Below, in pieces: positions 10,231-17,528 of a DNA stretch of 17,554 nucleotides. The notes beneath the pieces were generated by a model that saw nothing but the letters and a program-made list of their open reading frames with translations, searched no databases and was not told the DNA's origin. This stretch comes from CAVORB01 sp963736235 (lineage in GTDB: Bacteria > Pseudomonadota > Gammaproteobacteria > Chromatiales > Chromatiaceae): positions 1 to 17,554 of the forward strand of contig CAVTOR010000016.1 of NCBI GenBank assembly GCA_963736235.1, written 5' to 3'. The position numbers and the translations under genes are program-made. Numbering within the stretch: the first letter of the stretch is position 1; each line of letters opens with the position of its first letter.

Positions 10231-11220
10231 GTGGGCCGCGTCCGCGAGAGCGCCTTCCGGCCGGCCTGGTGGGCCCGCGGTCCACACATGCAGACCCTGT
10301 GGCCGAGCCTGTTCCGGCGCAGACCGGCGCTCCCGCTGACGCATGAGCGCCTGGAGCTCGCCGACGGCGACTTTCTCGATCTGGCAATCGGTGGGGGCGA
10401 CGGTCCGACCGTGCTGGTGGTCCACGGGCTGGAGGGGGACCTGCAGTCCCACTACGCCGGAAATCTGCTCAAGGCCCTGAACGTCGCGGGTTTCCGGCCG
10501 GCCTTCATGTACCTGCGCGGGCGCAGCGGCGAGCCGAACCGGCTGCCGCGAAGCTACCACTCCGGCGCCAGCGACGATCTGGCCGCCGCGTTGGCGTATC
10601 TGGCGAACGGTCCACAGGGGAGCGCACTCGCGGCAGTGGGTTTCTCTCTCGGCGGAAACATGCTGCTGAAGTACCTGGGCGAACGATCACACCCGTTGGT
10701 CGAAACGGCGGTCGCGGTCTCGGTTCCCTTCGTGCTGCGCGACGCCATGCTGCGGCTGGGCATCGGCGCCTCGCGGATCTACCAGCGCCACCTGATCGAC
10801 CGGCTCAAGGCCAACTACCGGGCCAAGTTCCAGCGCATCCCCTCCCCACTCGACGTGGACCTCGACCGGATTCGCGATTTCTTCGAATACGACGACCGCA
10901 TCACCGCGCCCCTGAACGGCTTCGCCGGGGCCGAAGACTACTACGCCCGGTGCAGCTGCCGCCCATTCCTGCCGCGCATCGCGACGCCCACACTGATTCT
11001 CCATGCCGCCGACGACCCCTTCATGTTCCCGTACACGGTGCCACGGGAGGACGAGCTCGGACCGGGCGTCACCCTGGAACTCGCGCGGCACGGCGGGCAC
11101 GTCGGCTTCGTCGCGGGCACCCTGCCCTGGCGCCCGGCGTACTGGCTGGAGTCGCGGGTCGTCGATTTCCTGCGCGATGCAGTTGACCCCAATCAGGGCA
11201 AGGGCGCGGCGGACAAATAA
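10231..11220 (+). CDS. YheT-family alpha/beta-fold hydrolase
   Basis: This cytoplasmic serine hydrolase belongs to the YheT/ABHD group, whose physiological substrate is not established. The frame is intact. RPAWWARGPHMQTLWPSLFRR is the family's N-terminal hallmark. VLVVHGLEGDLQSHY (about residue 61) provides the oxyanion region and GFSLGGNMLLKYLGE the nucleophile elbow with Ser near 139. LHAADDPFM carries the likely acid and HGGHVGFVAG the catalytic His. The start is taken as GTG 10231, since homology begins just after it and it follows the ABC gene stop by four bases. An in-frame ATG at 10195 would overlap that gene by 32 bases. The 3' end overlaps the convergent MarC gene by 28 bases. Confidence 0.93.
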   Translation: MGRVRESAFRPAWWARGPHMQTLWPSLFRRRPALPLTHERLELADGDFLDLAIGGGDGPTVLVVHGLEGDLQSHYAGNLLKALNVAGFRPAFMYLRGRSGEPNRLPRSYHSGASDDLAAALAYLANGPQGSALAAVGFSLGGNMLLKYLGERSHPLVETAVAVSVPFVLRDAMLRLGIGASRIYQRHLIDRLKANYRAKFQRIPSPLDVDLDRIRDFFEYDDRITAPLNGFAGAEDYYARCSCRPFLPRIATPTLILHAADDPFMFPYTVPREDELGPGVTLELARHGGHVGFVAGTLPWRPAYWLESRVVDFLRDAVDPNQGKGAADK

Positions 11221-11796
11221 CCGGTGACGCCGTCCATAAACATCTGCACCGCCATCATGATCAGCAGCATCCCCGTCAGGCGCACCAGGGCGCGCAGGGT
11301 GCGGCGGCCGAGCATCTCCATCAGCAGCCCGGAGCCAAGCAGGATCGCCGCGCTCAGCGCCCAGGCGACGGTCACCGCACCCCACCAGGTCCAGATGGCC
11401 TCGGGCTCCCGGCTCACCAATAGCAGGATGGCCGCCACCGCCGACGGCCCGGCGATCATCGGCACCGCGAACGGCACCACGAACGGCTCCTCCTCCGCCT
11501 CTTCCGGCCTGGGCATGCCGCCGAGCTCGGGAAACACCATGCGGATGGCGATCACGAACAGCACGACGCCGCCGGCGACGCCGAGGGCGGGCTGCTTCAG
11601 GCCGAGATATCCGAGGATGGTCTCCCCCGCCACCAAGAAACCGACCAGCACCCCGTAGGCAACCAGCATCTCCCGTGCGATGATCCGCAGCCGGTGTCCG
11701 CGCGGATACCGGTTTAGCAAGCGAATGGAACACCGGGATGTTGCCCAGCGGGTCCATGATGATGAAGAGCAGGACGGTGGCGGAGAGGAAATCCAT
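11193..11796 (-). CDS. MarC-family inner membrane protein, one frameshift
   Basis: This is a membrane protein of about 200 aa with six predicted hydrophobic segments, of the UPF0056/MarC family. The family was once linked to multiple antibiotic resistance, but its role is unresolved. It starts with MDFLSATVLLFIIMDPLGNIPVF, which carries the family's conserved DPLGNIP motif. A one-base frame change near 11725 leads into LNRYPRGHRLRIIAREM, and the rest is intact: GETILGYLGLKQPALGVAGG, FPELGGMP, PFVVPFAVPMIAGPSAVA and RLTGMLLIMMAVQMFMDGV. Its ATG at 11796 faces the lasso cluster across a gap of about 90 bases, so the two may be divergently controlled. I found no convincing promoter there. Confidence 0.9.
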
Positions 11797-11889
11797 CGGT
11801 TGTTTCGTTCGTGCGGGACGCATGGGTAAACTACGCCTCACGCGCGAAACGCCGCAACCCTATTCACTGACGCCGCCAACGACCCGAAC

Positions 11890-12189
11890 ATGACGCCGAC
11901 CCTAGCCGATCACGTGACCATCTCCCACGAGGTCCTGTTCCAGGAGCTCGACGGCGAGGCCGTGCTGCTCGACCTCGCGAGCGAGAGCTATTTCGGTCTC
12001 GACGACGTCGGCACCCGCATCTGGCAGCTCCTGCAGGAGCACGGCAGCCTGCGCAAGGTATTCGACACGATGCTGGACGAGTACGACGTGGAGCCCGAAC
12101 GCCTGGAGCAAGACCTGCTCAAGCACATCGGGGAACTCGCGGATGCGGGCCTGGTCGTCTACGGTGAACGGCTTGCGACGGCGCCTTGA
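11890..12189 (+). CDS. Lasso peptide biosynthesis B1 protein (PqqD-like RiPP recognition element)
   Basis: This is a stand-alone PqqD-fold protein of 99 aa. In lasso pathways such proteins bind the leader peptide, chiefly its YxxP segment, and hand the precursor to the B2 protease. Family features include ISHEVLFQELDGEAVLLDLASESYFGLDDVG near the start, then TRIWQLLQEHGSLRKVFDTML and DLLKHIGELADAGLVVY. These fit the beta-hairpin plus three-helix fold of PqqD proteins. It is the first gene of the cluster and overlaps B2 by 47 bases, which implies translational coupling. There is no visible Shine-Dalgarno sequence before the ATG. The call as B1 rests on family plus context, with B2, C and two precursors following on the same strand. 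Confidence 0.88.
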   Translation: MTPTLADHVTISHEVLFQELDGEAVLLDLASESYFGLDDVGTRIWQLLQEHGSLRKVFDTMLDEYDVEPERLEQDLLKHIGELADAGLVVYGERLATAP

Positions 12190-12621
12190 GCAACTGCGTG
12201 CCCTCACGCCCTGGGAGCGCCGGATGCTGGCGCGGCTCGCTTTCTTGTTGCCGGCCGTCGGCGCCAGCCTGAGACTGCTTGGCTTCAAGCGGACCCGCGA
12301 TCTGCTGGAACGCTTCGCGCCAGCTCCGTCCAGAAGCGACTTGACGAGACAACCTCCTCCGAGAGCGCCAACCGCATCGCCCGACTGGTGGCGATCGCCG
12401 CGAGCCACGGTCCCTACCGCGCCACCTGCCTGCGCCAGTCGCTCGCCCTCTGGTTGCTGTTGCGCCGACGCGGCATTCCCGCTGAGCTGCGCATCGGCGT
12501 GCGCAAGGAGGGTGGCGACCTCCAAGCGCACGCGTGGGTGGAACATCAGGGCGCAACACTAGCGCAGGAGAACCTGAGCCATACGCCGTTTACGGACCTG
12601 CGATTTGGAAACCCGGTCTGA
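12143..12621 (+). CDS. Lasso peptide biosynthesis B2 protein (transglutaminase-like leader peptidase), one frameshift
   Basis: B2 is the cysteine protease that removes the leader from the lasso precursor. The N-terminal half (LRALTPWERRMLARLAFLLPA, SLRLLGFKRTRDLLERFAP) is in the first frame. A frame change near 12335 leads to LDETTSSESANRIARLVAIA and the catalytic part. That part contains the nucleophile in GPYRATCLRQSLALWLLLRRRG, followed by IPAELRIGVRKEGGDLQAHAWVE with the catalytic His. The third acid is probably in the LAQEN segment about thirteen residues on. The reconstructed length of about 159 aa is normal for split B2 proteins. The ATG at 12143 has a GGGGAA seven bases upstream, inside B1. 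A GTG at 12164 is an alternative. The break may be a sequencing error, since both halves are fully conserved. Confidence 0.88.
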
Positions 12622-12687
12622 TTCTTTCGCGGGCCGAGTGTTGCTTGCCCTGCTCGTTACCTAGCCACCCCTGAAGACGACCAGGCA

Positions 12688-14670
12688 ATGAGCGGCATCT
12701 TCGGTTTGTCCAACCAGGACCGTGGCCCGGTGCACCGCGAGGAACTGGCGAACATGGCGTCGCTGCTCGAGCGCCGGGGACCGGACCGCACCGGCCTCTG
12801 GAACGAAGGCGAAGTGGGGCTGGGTCACACGCTGCTGGCAACGACACCGGAGTCGGTGTTCGAGCAGCTGCCCCTGAAACACGCCGAGTCCGGCTGCGTC
12901 ATCGCCGCAGACGTGCGCCTGGACAACCGGCCCGAGTTACTCGCTGACCTGGGAATCGCCAAACGCTCCGCCGACATCGGCGATGCCGAAATCATCCTGT
13001 TGGCCTACCTGACCTGGGGCGAGGTCTGCGTCGAGCGGTTCCTCGGAGACTTCGCCTTCGGGATCTGGGATCCGCGCACCAGCAAGCTGTTCTGCGCCCG
13101 AGACCATTTCGGGATGCGGCCCTTCTACTACCACCACACGCCCGGCCGCTTTCTCGCCTTTGCCTCTGAGCCTCGGGCCATCCTGGTGCTGCCGCAAACG
13201 CCCTACCGCATCAACGAGGGCCGCATCGCGGATTTCTTGGTCACCCAGCTCGAGGGCATCGACAAGACCAGCACCTTCTTCGAGGAGGTCTACCGTCTGC
13301 CTCCAGCGCATACGCTCACCGTTACGCCGAATCATTTCGCGGTCAGGCGCTACTGGAGGCTGGAACCCGGACCCGAGCTGAAGCTGCCCTCCGACCAGGC
13401 CTACGCCGAGGCGTTTCTCGAAGTGTTCACGGAGGCGGTGCGCTGCCGGCTGCGGAGCGCTGGACCGGTGGGCTCCATGCTGAGCGGCGGCATGGACTCC
13501 GGCTCGGTGGTCGCCGTTGCGCGGGAGCTACTGGCACAGGACGGGCACGGACCTTTGCCAACCTTCTCCGCTGTGGGGCCAGACCCGGCGACCTGCATAG
13601 AGACACGTACCATCCATGCGGCGCTGACCATGGATGGGCTGGACCCCCACCTCATCCGCTACGATCAACTGGACTCGCTCATGCCGGAGTTCGAAGAACT
13701 CACCTGGAGCCTGGACGAGCCTTTCGATAACCACATGACGTTGATACGGGCAATCTACCTGACCGCGCACCGCAGCGGACTCAAGGTGCTGCTGGACGGA
13801 GTGGGCGGTGACACCATCCTTGCCGAGGGAAGCTACATCGCCCGCCTGCTGCGGCGGGGGCGCTGGCTGACCGCCTATCGCCAGGCCGTCGGACAAAAGC
13901 GCTTCTGGGGGGAACAGTATCCCGCTTGGCGTGAAATGTATCGCGGCGCACGCTCTGCCCTTGCACCCGGCCCGGTGTGTCGGCTGCACCGGCGTTGGCT
14001 CGGCCCGCGCCACGCATGTCAGCGGCTGCATCGGAACATCCGGGAGTCCTTGATCAGCCCGAGTTTCGCTCAGCGCATTCGGCTAGCTGACCGCCTACGG
14101 ACCCTGAACGGACACGGATCGGGCGGGTTATCGAGCCCTTATGGGGCGGAGCGCGCTCAGTCCATTGAGCACCCCTACCTCACCGTGGGTCGCGAGCGTT
14201 ATGATCGCGCGGGCTCGGCGGTTGGCGTGGAGCCCCGAGATCCATATCTCGACCGACGTGTTGTCGCCTTCTGTTGCTCGCTACCTGGTGAGCAAAAGCT
14301 CGGTGACGGCTGGCCAAAGATCATCCTCCGCCGGGCTATGGCGGGCCGGCTGCCCGATACGGTACGTTGGCGGACGGGCAAGGAGCACTTGGGTTGGGCC
14401 TTCACCAGTGCGCTGATGGAGCAAGTCAAGGAGCGCTTAAGCACAAAGATGATGGCAAACCGTAAGATACTCGCGCCATTTCTGAACGCGGATGGGTTGT
14501 GCCTGGCCGACGACGCGGACTTCGGGTACGGCGCTCCTGACCAGGGCGAGCGCATGTACGAAGTCGTCCACCTCGGTGCCTGGCTGGACTCTCATCACGG
14601 AAGGCCACGGGCGTCGACAGTCAATACAAACCCAGTCTCGCGTAATCATCTGTCCGATAATGGAGAATAA
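12688..14670 (+). CDS. Lasso peptide cyclase C (asparagine synthetase B-like)
   Basis: This is an ATP-dependent macrolactam synthetase that adenylates the acidic side chain of the core and closes it on the N-terminal amine. The intact frame encodes 660 aa. The N-terminal half resembles a class II glutaminase domain (MSGIFGLSN, RRGPDRTGLW, DVRLDNRPELL, GDFAFGIWD, CARDHFGMRPFYY). Residue 2 is Ser where the glutamine-hydrolysing Cys would be, so ammonia release is not expected; this fits lasso cyclases. The synthetase half has the pyrophosphate loop SGGMDS at 266-271, SLDEPFDNHM, LLDGVGGD near 370 and VGVEPRDPYLDRRVVAF. The C-terminus KEHLGWAF is also family-like. A 66-base gap separates it from B2. 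The stop lies two bases before precursor A1. Confidence 0.93.
   Translation: MSGIFGLSNQDRGPVHREELANMASLLERRGPDRTGLWNEGEVGLGHTLLATTPESVFEQLPLKHAESGCVIAADVRLDNRPELLADLGIAKRSADIGDAEIILLAYLTWGEVCVERFLGDFAFGIWDPRTSKLFCARDHFGMRPFYYHHTPGRFLAFASEPRAILVLPQTPYRINEGRIADFLVTQLEGIDKTSTFFEEVYRLPPAHTLTVTPNHFAVRRYWRLEPGPELKLPSDQAYAEAFLEVFTEAVRCRLRSAGPVGSMLSGGMDSGSVVAVARELLAQDGHGPLPTFSAVGPDPATCIETRTIHAALTMDGLDPHLIRYDQLDSLMPEFEELTWSLDEPFDNHMTLIRAIYLTAHRSGLKVLLDGVGGDTILAEGSYIARLLRRGRWLTAYRQAVGQKRFWGEQYPAWREMYRGARSALAPGPVCRLHRRWLGPRHACQRLHRNIRESLISPSFAQRIRLADRLRTLNGHGSGGLSSPYGAERAQSIEHPYLTVGRERYDRAGSAVGVEPRDPYLDRRVVAFCCSLPGEQKLGDGWPKIILRRAMAGRLPDTVRWRTGKEHLGWAFTSALMEQVKERLSTKMMANRKILAPFLNADGLCLADDADFGYGAPDQGERMYEVVHLGAWLDSHHGRPRASTVNTNPVSRNHLSDNGE
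14662..14665 (+). promoter_or_regulatory. Ribosome binding site of precursor A1
   Basis: GGAG lies within the last codons of the cyclase gene, seven bases before the precursor ATG at 14673. It is the clearest Shine-Dalgarno in the cluster. The same GGAGAA with the same seven-base spacing precedes precursor A2, which supports both small genes as translated. Confidence 0.65.
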
Positions 14671-14672
14671 TC

Positions 14673-14837
14673 ATGACTCACCAAACTGAAGAACCGACGG
14701 CGAAAGCCCAGAAATCGAGGGCGCACCCGTATCACCCGCCGCGGCTCGTGATGTACGGCGCCGTTCGCGAGTTAACGGCGGGCGGGTCTGGAAACGCGAA
14801 CGAGGGCGAAAAGGGGCAAGCGAAACCGAGGCCATAG
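14673..14837 (+). CDS. Lasso peptide precursor A1 (54 aa)
   Basis: This small gene lies directly behind the cyclase, two bases after its stop. The leader (residues 1-36) contains YHPPRLVMYGAVRELTA, an exact match to YxxPxLxxxG-x5-T with the Thr at the penultimate leader position. Cleavage after Ala36 gives an 18-residue core, GGSGNANEGEKGQAKPRP. Gly at position 1 and Glu at position 8 would form an eight-residue macrolactam, leaving a ten-residue tail. The core has no aromatic or branched hydrophobic residue, so the plug would have to be Gln, Lys or Arg. The tail ends in Arg-Pro, as in A2. The spacing from the cyclase and the good ribosome binding site support expression. The fold assignment is inference from motif and context. 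Confidence 0.88.
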   Translation: MTHQTEEPTAKAQKSRAHPYHPPRLVMYGAVRELTAGGSGNANEGEKGQAKPRP

Positions 14838-14939
14838 AGAAGCAGAGAACGACGGGACAAGCAACTGCAGCAATGTGCGTTCCTGAGAAACAACTGCGAA
14901 GCCATCTTCACCAGTAGCAGGTTGTCATTACAGTTGGCA

Positions 14940-15929
14940 ATGCAGCGATTTCGCTACCCCAATCGAGTGCTGGGAGATACGTTTGCGCCACTGAAGCGTA
15001 CCAGTTGGGGGCGGGACATTGCGGTCGCCGGAGACTTCGCCTGGTGCCGTCTCGATTCCCCGCCGGACTGGGAAAACGCCGCGTGGGTTCACGAGTGGCA
15101 GACAGGAAATGGCCCTCCAACGCTGTCTATCGCCCGGAAAGAGGAGGGGTTGCTGCTGCGCTTTCCCGACCTCGCGGACTTCTCGATCACCAACGATGGG
15201 AACCGTATCGGCGCCTGGCCAGCGCCGGGCACGGATGACGAGACACTGCGCCATCTGCTGCTCGACCAAGTTTTGCCACGCCTGCTGGCCCACCAGGGCC
15301 GGTTGGTTCTGCACGCGGGTGCAGTGCGCGTAGATGACACGGCGATCGCATTCCTCGGAGCGGCGGGTTGTGGAAAATCCACGCTCACTGCCAGCTTCCG
15401 AGCAGCCGGCTATTCCCTGCTCTCGGATGACGGCCTGGTACTCAATGCGATCGAGGAAGAAGTGAAGGCGCGGCCAACTTACCCGAGTCTCCGCCTCTGG
15501 CCTGAGTCGGTGGCTGGAGTCTATTCGGAACCGCCCACCTTGGCGCCCATGGCGCAATACTCGACCAAGCAGCGAGTAGTCCTGACGCAAGACGATTTCT
15601 CTGGCGAACCCTTGCCGCTGGCCGCTATCTATGTACTTGCGCCCGTGGCTGAAACCGGGGCCGCGACGATTAGCCTGACCAAACTCTCGCCTAGGGACGC
15701 CTGCATGGCAATAGTCGCAAACTCCTTTCAGCTCGACCTGACCGATACTCGTCGCGCAGCGGCGCTATTGGCGAAGGCAGCCAAGGTTGCCAAGCAGGTC
15801 CCCGCGTTCCGGCTAACGTACCCGCGGGATTTCGCGCTGCTGCCCTCGGTGCGCGCCGCCATTCTCGATCAGCGTTCATCCGGGAAAAGGTGGGCCGCTC
15901 CCGACCCTTCTGGAGAAAGCCATGGGTAA
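14940..15929 (+). CDS. HPr kinase-like peptide kinase of the lasso cluster
   Basis: This P-loop kinase has the HprK C-terminal fold. Relatives in lasso clusters (ThcoK/PadeK group) phosphorylate a Ser at the precursor C-terminus. From the ATG at 14940 the protein is 329 aa. Residues 1-110 form a poorly conserved N-terminal domain rich in Trp (WGRDIAVAGDFAWCRL, WENAAWVHEW). The kinase domain starts at LVLHAGAV (123-129), followed by Walker A GAAGCGKST (140-148), which is the HprK-type GxxGxGKST. The catalytic and Mg-binding region is LLSDDGLVL (160-168). In-frame TTG starts at 14922 or 14934 are alternatives, and none has a good Shine-Dalgarno. Its last eight bases overlap the methyltransferase start. 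Precursor A1 lacks a C-terminal Ser, so the acceptor is unclear. Confidence 0.88.
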   Translation: MQRFRYPNRVLGDTFAPLKRTSWGRDIAVAGDFAWCRLDSPPDWENAAWVHEWQTGNGPPTLSIARKEEGLLLRFPDLADFSITNDGNRIGAWPAPGTDDETLRHLLLDQVLPRLLAHQGRLVLHAGAVRVDDTAIAFLGAAGCGKSTLTASFRAAGYSLLSDDGLVLNAIEEEVKARPTYPSLRLWPESVAGVYSEPPTLAPMAQYSTKQRVVLTQDDFSGEPLPLAAIYVLAPVAETGAATISLTKLSPRDACMAIVANSFQLDLTDTRRAAALLAKAAKVAKQVPAFRLTYPRDFALLPSVRAAILDQRSSGKRWAAPDPSGESHG

Positions 15930-17091
15930 GCCCAAAGGCTACCGGATCCTCAGCTACGGCGACATGATCACCGACCGGGATCGCATGGGGGCCTATGCGC
16001 GGGCATTGAGACATGCAGTACGACCAGGTTGTGTCGTGCTGGACATCGGCGCCGGCACAGGCATCTTCTCTCTACTTGCATGCCAGTTAGGGGCCGGCCA
16101 GGTGCACGCCGTGGAGCCTGACGATTCCATCGTAGTCGCCCGCAAGATGGCGGACGCCAACGGGTACGCCGATCGCATTAGTTTTCACAAGACGCTTTCC
16201 AGCTCGATCGCACTGGCCGAGCGGGCGGACGTGGTCATCTCAGACCTGCGTGGCGTCCTCCCCCTTTTCCAGCATCACATTTCCGCCATCGCGGACGCGC
16301 GGCGGCGCCTTCTGTCCCCAGGCGGGGTACTTATCCCCCAATGCGACCAGCTGTGGGCAGCGTTGATCGAGGATCAGAGGCTCTACCGGCCCTACGCCGA
16401 ACCGTGGCAGGAGAACGACTACGGGCTGGATCTTCGCGCCGGCAAGCCATTGGTGGTCAACACCTGGCGCAAGGTAAACGCAAAGCCCGAGCAACTTGCT
16501 GGTCGCGCCCCATCGATGGGCGACTCTGGACTACCGCTCCATCGAGCAGCCGGACGTGACCGGCGAGCTGGTTTGGACGGCTCAGCGGGGCGGCACGGCG
16601 CACGGCCTTGTGGTCTGGTTCGACGCCGAGCTGGCCGACGACATCGGCTTCTCCAACGCCCCTGGGCAGCCCGAGCTGATCTACGGCCAGGCGTTCTTCC
16701 CGCTTCAGGCGCCGGTGGAGCTGACCGAGGGGGACGACATTTCCGTGGCCCTGAGGGCCGACCTCGTCGACGGCGACTACGTTTGGCAGTGGAGCACGCG
16801 GGTCACGTCCCCGAGTGATGCCGGCCGCGTCAAGGCGAGCTTACGGCAGTCCACCTTCTACGGCGCGCCGCTTTCTCTCGACAAGCTGAAGCAGAGGGAA
16901 GCCGGGTACATCCCTCCGCCGGCGCAGGCCGCGGAGATCGACCAGTTCGTGCTCTCCATGATGGACGGCCGGACTTCCCTGGAGAGATCGCGGCGAATCT
17001 GGTCGCGCGTTTCCCGCAGCGTTTTTCACGCCAGCAGGACGCTCTCACGCACGCTGCCGACGTGGCGCAGCGGTACGACCCGCGGGATTGA
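15922..17091 (+). CDS. PRMT-like SAM-dependent methyltransferase with C-terminal PqqD-like domain, two frameshifts
   Basis: This is a class I methyltransferase with the architecture of protein arginine methyltransferases. YGDMITDRDRMGAYARAL (12-29) matches the PRMT N-terminal helix. VLDIGAGTGIFS (39-50) is SAM motif I and AVEPD (63-67) is post-motif I. ISDLRGVLPLF (106-116) stands where PRMTs have the double-E loop, but with Asp for the first Glu and no second Glu. A beta-barrel domain follows after a one-base frame change near 16494 (APHRWATLDYRSIEQPDVTG, VVWFDAEL, ELIYGQAFFPLQAPVEL). At the end a PqqD-like stretch appears (IDQFVLSMMDGRTSLEE, IAANLVARFP) once a missing G near 16984 is restored, stopping at TGA 17089-17091. 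Unrepaired, the frame would run to 17158. The overlap with the kinase and the GGAG at 15912 imply coupled translation. Confidence 0.86.
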
Positions 17092-17247
17092 CAATCCGGC
17101 CGGGCGCGCTTTCAATCGCGAACCTGCCCGCATCGGAACATTTCGGGTTATCAGGTAGCTACCGCCGTAGGGCGCGCAAACCTGTCGGGCAAAGGCTCGC
17201 CTCTGCGCACCAACCCGAGTACCTGGCTTCGCGTCTAAACTATTGCT

Positions 17248-17262
17248 GCCTCGCCAGGAGGC
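17248..17262 (+). repeat. Short inverted repeat in the gap before precursor A2
   Basis: GCCTC and GAGGC frame a five-base loop in the 224-bp noncoding gap between the methyltransferase and precursor A2. The stem is short and no T tract follows, so it is not a standard terminator. Another GAGGC follows five bases on. I see nothing else in this gap that I can name. Confidence 0.25.
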
Positions 17263-17304
17263 GTCTAGAGGCGGCCTGAGCCCGACCTTCTGCTATAACT
17301 CGCC

Positions 17305-17308
17305 GGAG
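17305..17308 (+). promoter_or_regulatory. Ribosome binding site of precursor A2
   Basis: GGAG lies seven bases before the GTG at 17316, with the same GGAGAA context and spacing as precursor A1. It decides the GTG as start, because there is no in-frame ATG before the conserved leader motif. Confidence 0.6.
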
Positions 17309-17315
17309 AAATCCC

Positions 17316-17483
17316 GTGGCGAAACAGAGTTACGAAAAGACACCAAGCCAAAGGAGCGGAACGCGCTCTTACCACCCGCCACGCCTGTTCCTCTACGGAG
17401 CAGTGAAGGAGCTGACGGCTTCTGGGTCCAGCGGCAACCAAGAGGCAGGGAATTCCAAGAACAACCCGTCCAAGAGGCCCTGA
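17316..17483 (+). CDS. Lasso peptide precursor A2 (55 aa, GTG start)
   Basis: A paralogue of A1, found by repeating its leader motif: YHPPRLFLYGAVKELTA at residues 19-35 again matches YxxPxLxxxG-x5-T. Leader lengths are nearly equal (35 and 36 residues). Cleavage after Ala35 gives a 20-residue core, SGSSGNQEAGNSKNNPSKRP. Glu is at position 8 as in A1, but residue 1 is Ser, where most lasso peptides have Gly or Ala. Cutting one residue later would give Gly1 and a seven-residue ring, but would move the Thr from position -2. The tail ends in Lys-Arg-Pro. It follows the methyltransferase by 224 bases and may be transcribed with the operon or from its own promoter; none was seen clearly. Confidence 0.87.
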   Translation: MAKQSYEKTPSQRSGTRSYHPPRLFLYGAVKELTASGSSGNQEAGNSKNNPSKRP

Positions 17484-17528
17484 GATCCATCGCCTCACGC
17501 TTCAGGATTAGGATAGACGTGGAGTGTG

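Noticed and set aside
11800..11832. TTGTTT and TAAACT as a promoter for the lasso operon
   Set aside because: The spacer is 21 bases, too long for a normal sigma70 promoter, and both hexamers are poor.
12688..14670. True glutamine-dependent asparagine synthetase AsnB
   Set aside because: The N-terminal Cys is replaced by Ser, and B1, B2 and two lasso-type precursors adjoin it, so the cyclase call is better.
17294..17299. TATAAC as a -10 box for precursor A2
   Set aside because: Transcription would start at the ribosome binding site itself and there is no -35 at the right distance.
17092..17315. A third precursor between the methyltransferase and A2
   Set aside because: No YxxP-x-L motif or Thr-x followed by a Gly/Ser and Glu is present in any frame of this gap.
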